Assembly (NCBI RefSeq): GCF_003208655.1 | Contig: NZ_QKLU01000001.1 | Coordinates: forward strand, 372,001 to 436,000 | Direction of reading: 5' to 3' | From: Pedobacter nutrimenti | GTDB taxonomy: Bacteria; Bacteroidota; Bacteroidia; Sphingobacteriales; Sphingobacteriaceae | Length of the DNA: 64,000 bases | Shown: piece after piece, positions 25,407 to 33,204 of the stretch | Layout: every line of letters starts with the position of its first letter | Numbering within the stretch: the first letter of the stretch is position 1 | Made by a program: the position numbers and the translations under genes | The notes under the pieces: generated by a model | What the model saw: only the letters and a program-made list of their open reading frames with translations | Databases searched by the model: none | What the model was told of the DNA's origin: nothing

Positions 25407-26792
25407 ATGAAATCATTTGACGCTGTTGTGATCGGTGCCGGCCAGGCTGGTGTACCTCTAGCAAAAAAACTGGCTGCCGCAGGTTGGAAAACAGCCCTGA
25501 TTGAAAAACGCCTGGTTGGTGGTACCTGTATTAATGACGGTTGTACCCCTACAAAAGCATTGGTGGCTTCAGCCCGAATGGCCCATCTGGCAGCCGGACG
25601 TAAGGAGCTTGGTGTAGAAACTGGGGGAGTTAAACTCAATTTTACCCAGGTAATGCGGCGTAAAGATGCCATCGTTTCCCAGTTCAGAAGTGCAACGGTT
25701 AAAGGAATAGAGCAGGTGCCAAATCTGAAACTGATATATGGGGCAGCAACATTTACCGCCAATCATGAGCTTAGGGTAAGGACCGACAATGGATTATTTG
25801 AAAAACTGACGGCAGAACGTATTTTTATCAATACCGGTGCGGAACCCTTTATTCCGGAGATCAAAGGGATTGGAGAGATCCGTTTTTTGACTTCTACCAG
25901 TATCCTGGAGTTGAAGGAAGTACCTGAACATTTGTTAATTGTTGGAGGAGGTTATATAGGACTAGAATTTGGACAGATGTTCAGCAGGTTTGGTTCGAGA
26001 GTAACCATACTGGAACAAGGAGAGCGGTTGCTGCCAAGGGAGGATGAGGATGCCTGTGAGGTGATGGCAAAGGTTTTCCAGGAAGAGGGCATTATTCTGA
26101 AGGTGAAGGCCAAGGTTGTCCGTTTTGAAAATTATGGAACAAACCGGATCCGGGTGAGCGCTTCGGTTGAAGATAAAACAGAGAATTATACCTGTAGCCA
26201 TGTATTGATTGCATCTGGAAGAAAACCACAAACCAGCGAACTGGGGCTGGCCAATACAGATGTTGTTTGTGACCAGAGGGGGTTTATACAGGTAAATGAC
26301 CGGCTGGAAACTTCAGTGAAAGAGGTGTATGCCCTTGGGGATGTAAAGGGAGGGCCTGCTTTTACACACATTTCCTATAATGACCATGTGGTGCTGGTGA
26401 ATAACCTGCTGCACCACGCAAAAGAAAAAATTAGTGGAAGGGTACTTCCTTATTGTATGTTTACGGATCCTCAAATGGGAAGAGTGGGCCTGAATGAAAT
26501 GGAAGCAAAAGCGGCGGGACGGGATTACCTGGTGGCGAAAATTCCAATGCGGCAGGTCGCCAGGGCCATTGAAACCGGAGAAACAAAAGGTTTTATGAAA
26601 GCCATTGTCGATAAAAAATCAAAATTAATTCTCGGGGCAACGGTGATCGGTGAAATTGGCGGAGAAATCATGAGCCTGTTGCAGATGGCGATGGCCGGAA
26701 AGATCACCTATGAAGAAATCAGGTACATGATTTTTGCCCATCCCCTGTATGCAGAATCCCTGAACAACCTTTTTATGACCCTGGATGATTAA
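25407..26792 (+). CDS. FAD-dependent pyridine nucleotide-disulfide oxidoreductase (Mer/Lpd-like)
   Basis: 461 residues with the class I flavoprotein disulfide reductase layout: FAD-binding IGAGQAGVPLA, redox pair Cys41/Cys46 (GGTCINDGCTPTK), NAD(P)-binding VGGGYIGLEFGQ, second FAD motif VYALGDVKGGPAF, and a C-terminal dimer domain with the HPLYAE pair (His/Glu) that acts as acid-base. It lacks the N-terminal HMA domain and the C-terminal vicinal cysteines of true mercuric reductase. The gene overlaps the next one (ABC ATPase) by 8 bp, so it belongs to the ergothioneine operon; reduction of ergothioneine disulfide or of another low-molecular-weight thiol is a reasonable but unproved role. Confidence 0.85.
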   Translation: MKSFDAVVIGAGQAGVPLAKKLAAAGWKTALIEKRLVGGTCINDGCTPTKALVASARMAHLAAGRKELGVETGGVKLNFTQVMRRKDAIVSQFRSATVKGIEQVPNLKLIYGAATFTANHELRVRTDNGLFEKLTAERIFINTGAEPFIPEIKGIGEIRFLTSTSILELKEVPEHLLIVGGGYIGLEFGQMFSRFGSRVTILEQGERLLPREDEDACEVMAKVFQEEGIILKVKAKVVRFENYGTNRIRVSASVEDKTENYTCSHVLIASGRKPQTSELGLANTDVVCDQRGFIQVNDRLETSVKEVYALGDVKGGPAFTHISYNDHVVLVNNLLHHAKEKISGRVLPYCMFTDPQMGRVGLNEMEAKAAGRDYLVAKIPMRQVARAIETGETKGFMKAIVDKKSKLILGATVIGEIGGEIMSLLQMAMAGKITYEEIRYMIFAHPLYAESLNNLFMTLDD

Positions 26793-27612
26793 GGCAGAAA
26801 AATTAAGTAAAAGCTATAATGGCATTCCTGCAGTGCATCAGTTAAGCTTTGAGGTGGCCAGGGGAGAAAACCTTATCCTGTTGGGTACCAGTGGCTGTGG
26901 AAAAACAACCACATTAAGAATGATTAACCGTCTGATTGAGCCCGATCAGGGGACAGTTTATCTGGATGGTAAAGACATTCGTGAGGGTGAGCCGGAAACA
27001 TTGAGAAGGAAAATAGGCTATGTGCTTCAAAACCATGGTTTATTTCCGCATTATACGGTAGCAGAAAATGTAGAAATTGTTCCAAGACTATTGAAATGGA
27101 ACACCAAACAGGTACAGGCCAGGACGGAAGAACTCTTTGGCAAGCTTGGGTTGGATCTTTCCCTGTTGAAAAAGCATCCCGCTGCACTCAGCGGCGGACA
27201 ACAGCAACGGGTTGGCCTTGCAAGGGCATTGATGGCCGATCCTCCGGTTTTACTAATGGATGAACCTTTTGGCGCCCTGGACAGCATTACCCGTATTGGG
27301 ATCCGTAAGGAATTCCTTGAGCTCGATGAGTTGCAGAAAAAGACCATTATTATGGTGACCCATGATATACAGGAAGCTTTTGAAATGGGAGACCGGATTT
27401 GTCTGATGGACAAGGGGCGGATCATGCAACTGGGAAGCCCGGAGCAATTGCTGTTTGAGCCCGCCAATGATTTTGTAAAAGAATTTTTAAAACAACAGCA
27501 TTTGCATCTGGAGTTAAAAGTTTTAAAGGTTCGGGGCCGTTCGGCCTGGAACATGATGGATGAACTGGGAAGTGAAGCATTAAGGAATTTATTAAACGAT
27601 TATAAAAGCTGA
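26785..27612 (+). CDS. egtV: ABC transporter ATP-binding protein, OpuCA/EgtV-like
   Basis: 275-residue ATPase of the glycine-betaine/ergothioneine uptake family. Walker A GTSGCGKTT (about residue 34), Q-loop YVLQNHGLFPH, signature LSGGQQQRVGLARAL, Walker B VLLMDEPFGALD, and H-loop MVTHD are intact. The C-terminus lacks the tandem CBS domains that many OpuA/OpuC ATPases use for osmosensing, which favours a nutrient rather than osmoprotectant role. It overlaps the oxidoreductase gene by 8 bp and ends 1 bp before the permease gene. The EgtV name rests on the neighbouring egtB and egtD. Confidence 0.82.
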   Translation: MIKAEKLSKSYNGIPAVHQLSFEVARGENLILLGTSGCGKTTTLRMINRLIEPDQGTVYLDGKDIREGEPETLRRKIGYVLQNHGLFPHYTVAENVEIVPRLLKWNTKQVQARTEELFGKLGLDLSLLKKHPAALSGGQQQRVGLARALMADPPVLLMDEPFGALDSITRIGIRKEFLELDELQKKTIIMVTHDIQEAFEMGDRICLMDKGRIMQLGSPEQLLFEPANDFVKEFLKQQHLHLELKVLKVRGRSAWNMMDELGSEALRNLLNDYKS

Positions 27613-27613
27613 T

Positions 27614-29182
27614 ATGCAGGAAGGTGTAAGTGTCTGGCAATTTATGGCGCAGCAGTCGGGTCAGTTGATCAGGCAAACCTGGACTCATTTGGGACTTACC
27701 CTGATCTCGCTGATCCTGGCGATTCTGATTGCTGTTCCCCTTGGGGTTTTTATTTCAAGGAGAAAACGATTTGCGGGACTAGTACTGGGTTTTGCAGGCA
27801 TTCTGCAAACCATTCCCAGCATTGCTTTACTTGGGGTCATGATCCCTTTTCTGGGCATAGGGCCTAAACCGGCCATTATTGCTTTATTTCTTTATGCATT
27901 ATTGCCCATTGTGCGTAATACTTATACAGGTATTACAGAGGTTGATGCTGCGGTTAAAGATGCCGCAAAAGGAATGGGCATGAGCAAGTGGCAGATTTTA
28001 ACCAAGGTAGAATTTCCCTTAGCCTTTCCGGTATTGATGGCCGGTATCCGGACAGCTACGGTGATTAACGTTGGCGTGGCCACATTGGCAGCCTATATTG
28101 CAGCAGGTGGATTAGGGGAGTTTATTTTTGGTGGTATAGCCCTGAACAATTCCAATATGATCCTTGCCGGGGCAATTCCGGCCGCATTACTGGCAATTCT
28201 TTTAGACGTTTTGCTTTCTGTGGCCCAAAAGTTTAGTTTAAAGAGGGTCCGTTTGGTCTACGTATTTTTACCTTTTTGTATACTGCTGCTTTGTTCTTTT
28301 TACTTGCTGCCTTCCAGAATTGGCGGAAGAATGCTGGCTGGCTTTACGCCAGAATTTATGGGAAGGGAAGATGGCTATCTGGGTTTAAAAAAAGTATACG
28401 GCCTTAATATGGAAACGGTAGTAATCAGTGATGCAATGAAATATAAGGCTGCTTTTGAAGGTAAACTCGATGTGATTGACGGTTATAGTACAGATGGCCG
28501 GTTAAAGGCTTTTGACCTGGTTACTTTGATAGATGATAAATTTATTTTTCCACCTTATTATGCTGCACCGGTGGTCCGTCAGGATATTTTGCAAAGATAC
28601 CCCTTGCTGGAAGGAATATTAAACCGCCTTTCCGGTCTGATTTCAGATCAGGAAATGACCAGTTTAAATTACAGGGTAGATAAATTGCATGAAAGTCCTG
28701 AAAAAGTGGCCCATGATTTTCTAACTTCAAAAAAATTATTGCAGTCTGACAAGTCCGGACCATCCGGGGTGATCCGGATTGGCTCTAAAGTATTCGGAGA
28801 ACAGTATATTCTGGCACAAATGTATAAAATGCTCATAGAGTCCGGTTCAAACCTCACCGTGGAGACTAAAACAGGTCTGGGCGGTACAAAAATTTGTTTT
28901 GATGCCCTGAACAATAAACAAATAGATTTCTATCCGGAATATACAGGTACAGGATTTTTAGTGCTTCTTAAGCCTTCTAAGTTGTTGATATTCAGGCTGA
29001 CAAAAGATAAAAATGCTGTGTACACTTATGTGCAGAAGGAATTTAGTGAAAAGTATAATTTGAAATGGCTAAAACCTATTGGCTTCAATAATAGTTATGC
29101 TTTAATGATGCGCAGGGGACAGGCACAAAAATTGAGCATTAAAAGTATCTCTGATCTAACCAATCACCTAAAACAAAATTAA
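27614..29182 (+). CDS. egtU: ABC permease fused to a circularly permuted substrate-binding domain, EgtU/OpuC-like
   Basis: 522 residues. The permease part (1-235) has six or seven hydrophobic segments, the coupling-loop motif EVDAAVKDAAKGMGMSKWQIL and the EFPLAFPVLMAG helix. The remainder is an OpuC/EgtU-type binding domain in swapped order: the segment that is C-terminal in OpuCC (AGFTPEFMGREDGY, YSTDGRLKAFDL, FFPPYY-like IFPPYYAAPVV, ELNYEVD-like SLNYRVD) comes first at about 241-377, and the usual N-terminal segment (IRIGSKVFGEQYILAQ, TGLGGTKICFDAL, PEYTGTG, GFNNSYAL, SISDL) follows at about 386-519 after a short SDKSGPSG linker. The order was read by eye. Sits between the ATPase and egtB genes. 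Confidence 0.85.
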   Translation: MQEGVSVWQFMAQQSGQLIRQTWTHLGLTLISLILAILIAVPLGVFISRRKRFAGLVLGFAGILQTIPSIALLGVMIPFLGIGPKPAIIALFLYALLPIVRNTYTGITEVDAAVKDAAKGMGMSKWQILTKVEFPLAFPVLMAGIRTATVINVGVATLAAYIAAGGLGEFIFGGIALNNSNMILAGAIPAALLAILLDVLLSVAQKFSLKRVRLVYVFLPFCILLLCSFYLLPSRIGGRMLAGFTPEFMGREDGYLGLKKVYGLNMETVVISDAMKYKAAFEGKLDVIDGYSTDGRLKAFDLVTLIDDKFIFPPYYAAPVVRQDILQRYPLLEGILNRLSGLISDQEMTSLNYRVDKLHESPEKVAHDFLTSKKLLQSDKSGPSGVIRIGSKVFGEQYILAQMYKMLIESGSNLTVETKTGLGGTKICFDALNNKQIDFYPEYTGTGFLVLLKPSKLLIFRLTKDKNAVYTYVQKEFSEKYNLKWLKPIGFNNSYALMMRRGQAQKLSIKSISDLTNHLKQN

Positions 29183-29184
29183 TT

Positions 29185-30342
29185 ATGTCACTCTGGGAAC
29201 AGTATTCAAACATCAGGGCGCATACTGAAAGTATATGCGCTGCTTTGGAAAAAGAGGATTATGTGGTCCAGCCCATCGTCGATGTCAGCCCGCCCAAGTG
29301 GCATCTGGGACATACGACCTGGTTTTTTGAAACCTTTATACTGGACGCCTTTTTTATGGGATACAAAGCTTATAATCCCGATTTTAACTACGTTTTTAAC
29401 AGTTATTACGAAACAATAGGTGCCAGGGTTATTCGTACCGACCGTGGAAATTTAAGTCGCCCGACCGTGGATGAGGTATACCGCTACCGCGCTTACGTAG
29501 ACCAGGCCATGTCGCATTTGCTTAAAACACACCCACCGGATGCAAGGCTGGAAGAATTACTGGTGCTCGGCTTAAACCACGAACAGCAGCACCAGGAATT
29601 GCTTTGGTATGATGTTAAATATATTTTGGGACATAATCCACTTTTTCCGGCTTATGGGAAGCAACATATTGAACAGGGCCTTGCTCATCAGGAAAAAGGA
29701 TGGCTAGAACTGTCTGAAGGTGTTTATGAAATCGGGCATTCCGGTAAGGGTTTTGGCTTTGATAATGAACTTGGGAGGCATAAAGTGTATCTTCAGCGAA
29801 GTGCTGTTGCAGCAGGACTGGTCAGCAATGAGGAATACCTGGAATTTTTGGAGGATGGTGGCTATCGTAATTTTAATTTCTGGCATGCCCAGGGCTGGGA
29901 TTGGGTGAAAGAAAATGAAATTAGAGCACCTTTATACTGGCATTTGGTGGATGGCGAATGGCTTTGCTATGGACTTTCCGGTTTGCAGAAACTGAATTTA
30001 AAAATGCCTGTACAGCACATCTCTTATTATGAGGCAACAGCCTTTGCACAATGGAAAGGAATGAGGCTGCCTACCGAGTTTGAATGGGAAGCTATTGCCC
30101 CGAAACTAAAATGGGGGGCACTTTGGGAATGGACAGAAAGTGCCTATCTGCCTTATCCGGGTTTTTCCAAAGCACCCGGTGCACTTGGAGAGTATAATGG
30201 CAAATTTATGGTCAACCAAATGGTGTTAAGAGGAGGCTCTGTGGCCACACCCGAACACCATAGCCGGATAACTTATCGTAATTTTTTTCACCCTGATCTT
30301 CGCTGGATGTACAGCGGTATCAGATTAGCCAAATCATATTAA
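29185..30342 (+). CDS. egtB: Ergothioneine biosynthesis sulfoxide synthase EgtB
   Basis: 385-residue non-haem iron enzyme that joins sulfur from a cysteine donor to the imidazole C2 of hercynine using O2. The N-terminal DinB-like domain carries the iron ligands: His43 in LGHTTWFF and the HX3HXE motif at 132-138 (NHEQQHQELL). The C-terminal FGE-sulfatase-like domain (from about 165) ends with RNFFHPDLRWMYSGIRLA. No egtC (amidohydrolase) lies nearby, so the enzyme may use cysteine directly instead of gamma-glutamylcysteine; egtE is also absent here. It starts 2 bp after the transporter gene and overlaps egtD by 1 bp. Confidence 0.93.
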   Translation: MSLWEQYSNIRAHTESICAALEKEDYVVQPIVDVSPPKWHLGHTTWFFETFILDAFFMGYKAYNPDFNYVFNSYYETIGARVIRTDRGNLSRPTVDEVYRYRAYVDQAMSHLLKTHPPDARLEELLVLGLNHEQQHQELLWYDVKYILGHNPLFPAYGKQHIEQGLAHQEKGWLELSEGVYEIGHSGKGFGFDNELGRHKVYLQRSAVAAGLVSNEEYLEFLEDGGYRNFNFWHAQGWDWVKENEIRAPLYWHLVDGEWLCYGLSGLQKLNLKMPVQHISYYEATAFAQWKGMRLPTEFEWEAIAPKLKWGALWEWTESAYLPYPGFSKAPGALGEYNGKFMVNQMVLRGGSVATPEHHSRITYRNFFHPDLRWMYSGIRLAKSY

Positions 30343-31292
30343 TGGGACAATTTTTACAGGATGTACTCAAAGATCTGGGAAGTGTCCCAAAGCGTTTAAG
30401 TTCAAAATATTTTTATGATGAATATGGCGATAAGCTTTTTCAACAGATCATGAATTGTGAGGAATATTATCCGACCGACTGTGAGCTGGAAATTTTTAAA
30501 GGGCATGCCCCGGAACTGGCCGCAGTGCTGCGTAATGGCCTGGATGATTTTGACCTGATTGAAATGGGGGCCGGGGACGCAACCAAGTCCAGCTATCTGT
30601 TGCAGGAGCTGGTTCAACAGAAAGCCACTTTTACCTATATGCCTATAGACATTTCTTCAGGCATGATCCGGCACCTGGAAAAAGTGCTGCCTGAGCGGAT
30701 TAGCGGTTTGAAAGTTTTAGGTTTGAACGGGGAATATTTCGATATGCTGGCCCATGCCTATCGTCTTTCTTCCAAAAGGAAGGTCATCATGTTTCTTGGC
30801 GGAAATATCGGAAATTTCGAAAAAGCAGATGCCTATGATTTTTGCAGAAAACTCCGTTCTTACCTGCAGCCCGGTGATTTGGTACTAGCTGGTTTTGATC
30901 TTAAAAAACATCCGGCCGTAATCCGGGCAGCTTACAATGACCAACAAGGGCTAACCAGGGCTTTTAATTTAAATCTTTTGAACAGGATCAATCGGGAACT
31001 GGATGGAAATTTTATTCCCGGGCAATTTGATCACTATCCAAGTTATGACCCGGACAGTGGTTCCTGCAAAAGTTATCTGATCAGTTTAAAAGATCAGGAA
31101 GTCCATGTTTCCGGTAAGAAAATCTTGTTTAAAGAAAACGAATATATCTACATGGAAATTTCACAGAAGTACAGTCTTGAAGAAACTGAAAAGATGGCTT
31201 CAGCAGTTGGTTTTAAACCTTTTATGCACTTTCAGGACAGAAGGAAATGGTTTCTTGATACCATTTGGCTGGCTTCTGATGCGCATTTATGA
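30342..31292 (+). CDS. egtD: L-histidine N-alpha-methyltransferase EgtD
   Basis: 316-residue SAM-dependent enzyme that trimethylates histidine to hercynine, the first step of ergothioneine synthesis. It shows the family opening (SSKYFYDEYGDKLFQQI followed by YYPTDCELEI), the SAM motif DLIEMGAGDATKS (about residue 70), MPIDISSGM and MFLGGNIGNF, and the conserved DFxxDRxxW-like end (MHFQDRRKWF). The length is normal. Its start overlaps the egtB stop (TAATG), indicating coupled translation. The operon appears to end here; the next gene starts 142 bp downstream behind short repeats. Confidence 0.95.
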   Translation: MGQFLQDVLKDLGSVPKRLSSKYFYDEYGDKLFQQIMNCEEYYPTDCELEIFKGHAPELAAVLRNGLDDFDLIEMGAGDATKSSYLLQELVQQKATFTYMPIDISSGMIRHLEKVLPERISGLKVLGLNGEYFDMLAHAYRLSSKRKVIMFLGGNIGNFEKADAYDFCRKLRSYLQPGDLVLAGFDLKKHPAVIRAAYNDQQGLTRAFNLNLLNRINRELDGNFIPGQFDHYPSYDPDSGSCKSYLISLKDQEVHVSGKKILFKENEYIYMEISQKYSLEETEKMASAVGFKPFMHFQDRRKWFLDTIWLASDAHL

Positions 31293-31357
31293 ATTTCCCA
31301 TAGTGTGTAAAATTGGGGATTTTTTTTCTTCCCGGATAAGGGTAAATTAAGTGTTAC

Positions 31358-31377
31358 AACGTGTGAAAACGTGTAAA
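31358..31377. repeat. Tandem 10-bp direct repeat upstream of a histidine kinase
   Basis: AACGTGTGAA (31358-31367) is followed immediately by AACGTGTAAA (31368-31377). One helical turn per copy on the same DNA face suits a response-regulator site. It sits 58-77 bp before the kinase start. Only two copies are seen. Confidence 0.4.
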
Positions 31378-31434
31378 TTACTTGTTGGCTTAGAATTTGA
31401 ATCTGATGTGTAACTGACTCAATGTAAACTGAAG

Positions 31435-32526
31435 ATGCATACTGCGGCCGATCCAACGCGACTTATCCGAATGATTGAAGAAATAGATGACTATGCCATC
31501 TTATTTCTGGATAGGGATGGTACCATCGAAAGCTGGAATAAAGGCGCACAGGAAATTAAAGGATATCGTGCAGATGAGGTTATAGGACAAAATTTCAGCA
31601 TATTTTATACTCCGGAAGACCTGCTTGGCCGTAAACCTGAAAAATTAATGGATACTGCAATGAAATTGGGTAAAGCCTCGGACGAAGGTTGGAGAGTGGG
31701 TAAAGACGGCATCAGGTTTTGGGGCAGCATTAGTATCAAGGCCATTTACGATGAAGGAGAACTCATTGGTTTTTCAAAAATTACCAGGGATCTGACTGAT
31801 AAATTCAATATTGAAAATGCTGTGAGTAAGTATGCAAGGGAATTAGAGCTCAGAAACAAAGAGCTGGAGCATTTTGCATATGTCGCGTCACACGATCTTC
31901 AGGAACCCTTGCTGACCGTGACCAGTTTTATAGAATTGTTGAAAGAGGAGTATGCAGAGCGTTTGGATGAGAATGCTGAAATGTACCTGAATTTCATTAA
32001 GCAGTCTTCAGAACGAATGCGGAGCATGATCAAAGGCTTGCTGGATTATTCAAGGTTGGGTAGGAAACTGGAAATAGCTGAAGTGGATTGTAATGTTTTG
32101 ATGAAGGAAATCAAAGAAGATTTATTCATTAACATCAAATTGGGGCATGCCACCATTATTTATGAAAATTTGCCTGTTGTAAAGGGCTATGCGATAGAAT
32201 TGAGACAGCTATTTCAGAATTTAATCAGTAATGCGCTTAAATTCAGGAATGAAGGGACCGACCCTGTGGTGGTAATTTCTGCATTTAAGATTAAAGGAGG
32301 CTGGAAGTTTTCTGTGAAGGACAATGGAATCGGAATTGAAGAGCGTTTCAGGGATAAGATTTTTAGCATTTTTCAACGTTTGCACAGCAGAATGGATTAT
32401 GAGGGCAATGGAATAGGATTGGCCCACTGTAAAAAGATTGTAGAATTGCATGGAGGTGAGATTAGTCTGGAGTCTTTACCGGGTGTGGGCAGTACTTTTT
32501 ATTTTAATTTGAATACAGATTCATAA
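31435..32526 (+). CDS. PAS sensor histidine kinase (cyanobacterial-phytochrome-like kinase core)
   Basis: 363 residues, no membrane segment. One PAS/PAC domain at about 10-125 (FLDRDGTIESWNKGAQEIKGY, GFSKITRDLTD), a short coil, HisKA with VASHDLQEPLLTVTSF (His about residue 154), and an ATPase domain with NLISNALKFRNEG, DNGIGIEERFRDKIFSIFQRL and GNGIGLAHCKKIVELHGG. The SHDLQEP box is typical of phytochrome-related and Bacteroidota PAS kinases. A single-domain response regulator follows 83 bp downstream and is the probable partner. Confidence 0.9.
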   Translation: MHTAADPTRLIRMIEEIDDYAILFLDRDGTIESWNKGAQEIKGYRADEVIGQNFSIFYTPEDLLGRKPEKLMDTAMKLGKASDEGWRVGKDGIRFWGSISIKAIYDEGELIGFSKITRDLTDKFNIENAVSKYARELELRNKELEHFAYVASHDLQEPLLTVTSFIELLKEEYAERLDENAEMYLNFIKQSSERMRSMIKGLLDYSRLGRKLEIAEVDCNVLMKEIKEDLFINIKLGHATIIYENLPVVKGYAIELRQLFQNLISNALKFRNEGTDPVVVISAFKIKGGWKFSVKDNGIGIEERFRDKIFSIFQRLHSRMDYEGNGIGLAHCKKIVELHGGEISLESLPGVGSTFYFNLNTDS

Positions 32527-32609
32527 ATATATTTATAAATTTTTAAGGGTTTAACAGCGCTGGGGACTTAAGGGGAGACATCTTTAGGTCCTTTAATAGG
32601 TTTAATGAA

Positions 32610-33056
32610 ATGAAAAAATATAAAGGTCTTGATTGTGTTTTACTGGTAGATGATGAGGCTTCAACAAATTTCCTGCATCGTAAGATCGTACAAACATCAA
32701 ATGTTGCTGTTGATGTCAAGATCATTTCTTCTGCCAGTGAGGCGCTGGAGTATTTAAAAAGTTCTGTTCAGGATGGAAATGGGGAAGAAGTTAAGCCTGG
32801 GATAATTTTTCTGGACATTAATATGCCTGGAATGAACGGTTGGGATTTTATGGAGGAATACAAAAAACTCAATCCCGATCAAAAAGCCAAAATTGTGGTG
32901 ATCATGCTGACCACATCACTTAATCCGGATGATCAGGAGCTTGCTTCCAGAGACAGTGAAATTGTCACATTTATGCATAAACCTTTAAGCAGGGATGCTT
33001 TTAACGGAATAGTAAGTACTTACTTTGAAGAGTTATCTTCAGAAGAAAACCAGTAA
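32610..33056 (+). CDS. Single-domain response regulator
   Basis: 148-residue receiver-only protein. The acidic pocket is VLLVDDE, the phospho-acceptor Asp lies in IIFLDINMPGMNG (about residue 70), and the conserved Lys is in HKPL. There is no output domain, so it signals by protein contact or acts as a phosphate relay. Receivers of this subtype typically partner PAS kinases such as the one encoded just upstream. A 50-bp palindromic terminator follows. Confidence 0.9.
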   Translation: MKKYKGLDCVLLVDDEASTNFLHRKIVQTSNVAVDVKIISSASEALEYLKSSVQDGNGEEVKPGIIFLDINMPGMNGWDFMEEYKKLNPDQKAKIVVIMLTTSLNPDDQELASRDSEIVTFMHKPLSRDAFNGIVSTYFEELSSEENQ

Positions 33057-33144
33057 GTTTCCGGACATTCTGTTTACATCATTCCAATATAGCTCATCGG
33101 TTGTCTGCCCAAAGGATAATTTTCTCCTTTATAAAGCATTTATA

Positions 33145-33194
33145 CCCGATAACAAAAAAGGCCTGCAAATTTGCAGGCCTTTTTTGTTATCGGG
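33145..33194. terminator. Bidirectional terminator, 50-bp perfect palindrome
   Basis: Two exact 25-bp arms (33145-33169 and 33170-33194) with no mismatch. The GC core AGGCCTGC/GCAGGCCT is flanked by A6 and T6, so each strand presents a hairpin followed by a U-tract. It lies between the convergent response-regulator and OmpA genes and ends both transcripts. Confidence 0.93.
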
Positions 33195-33204
33195 TTTTTA
33201 AAAT

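Noticed and set aside
25407..26792. Mercuric reductase MerA
   Set aside because: The active-site pair and fold match the whole disulfide-reductase family, but there is no N-terminal HMA domain, no C-terminal CC pair and no mer genes nearby.
26785..29182. Osmoprotectant (glycine betaine/choline) ABC transporter
   Set aside because: Possible by family, but absence of CBS domains and direct linkage to egtB and egtD favour ergothioneine. Kept as the main alternative.
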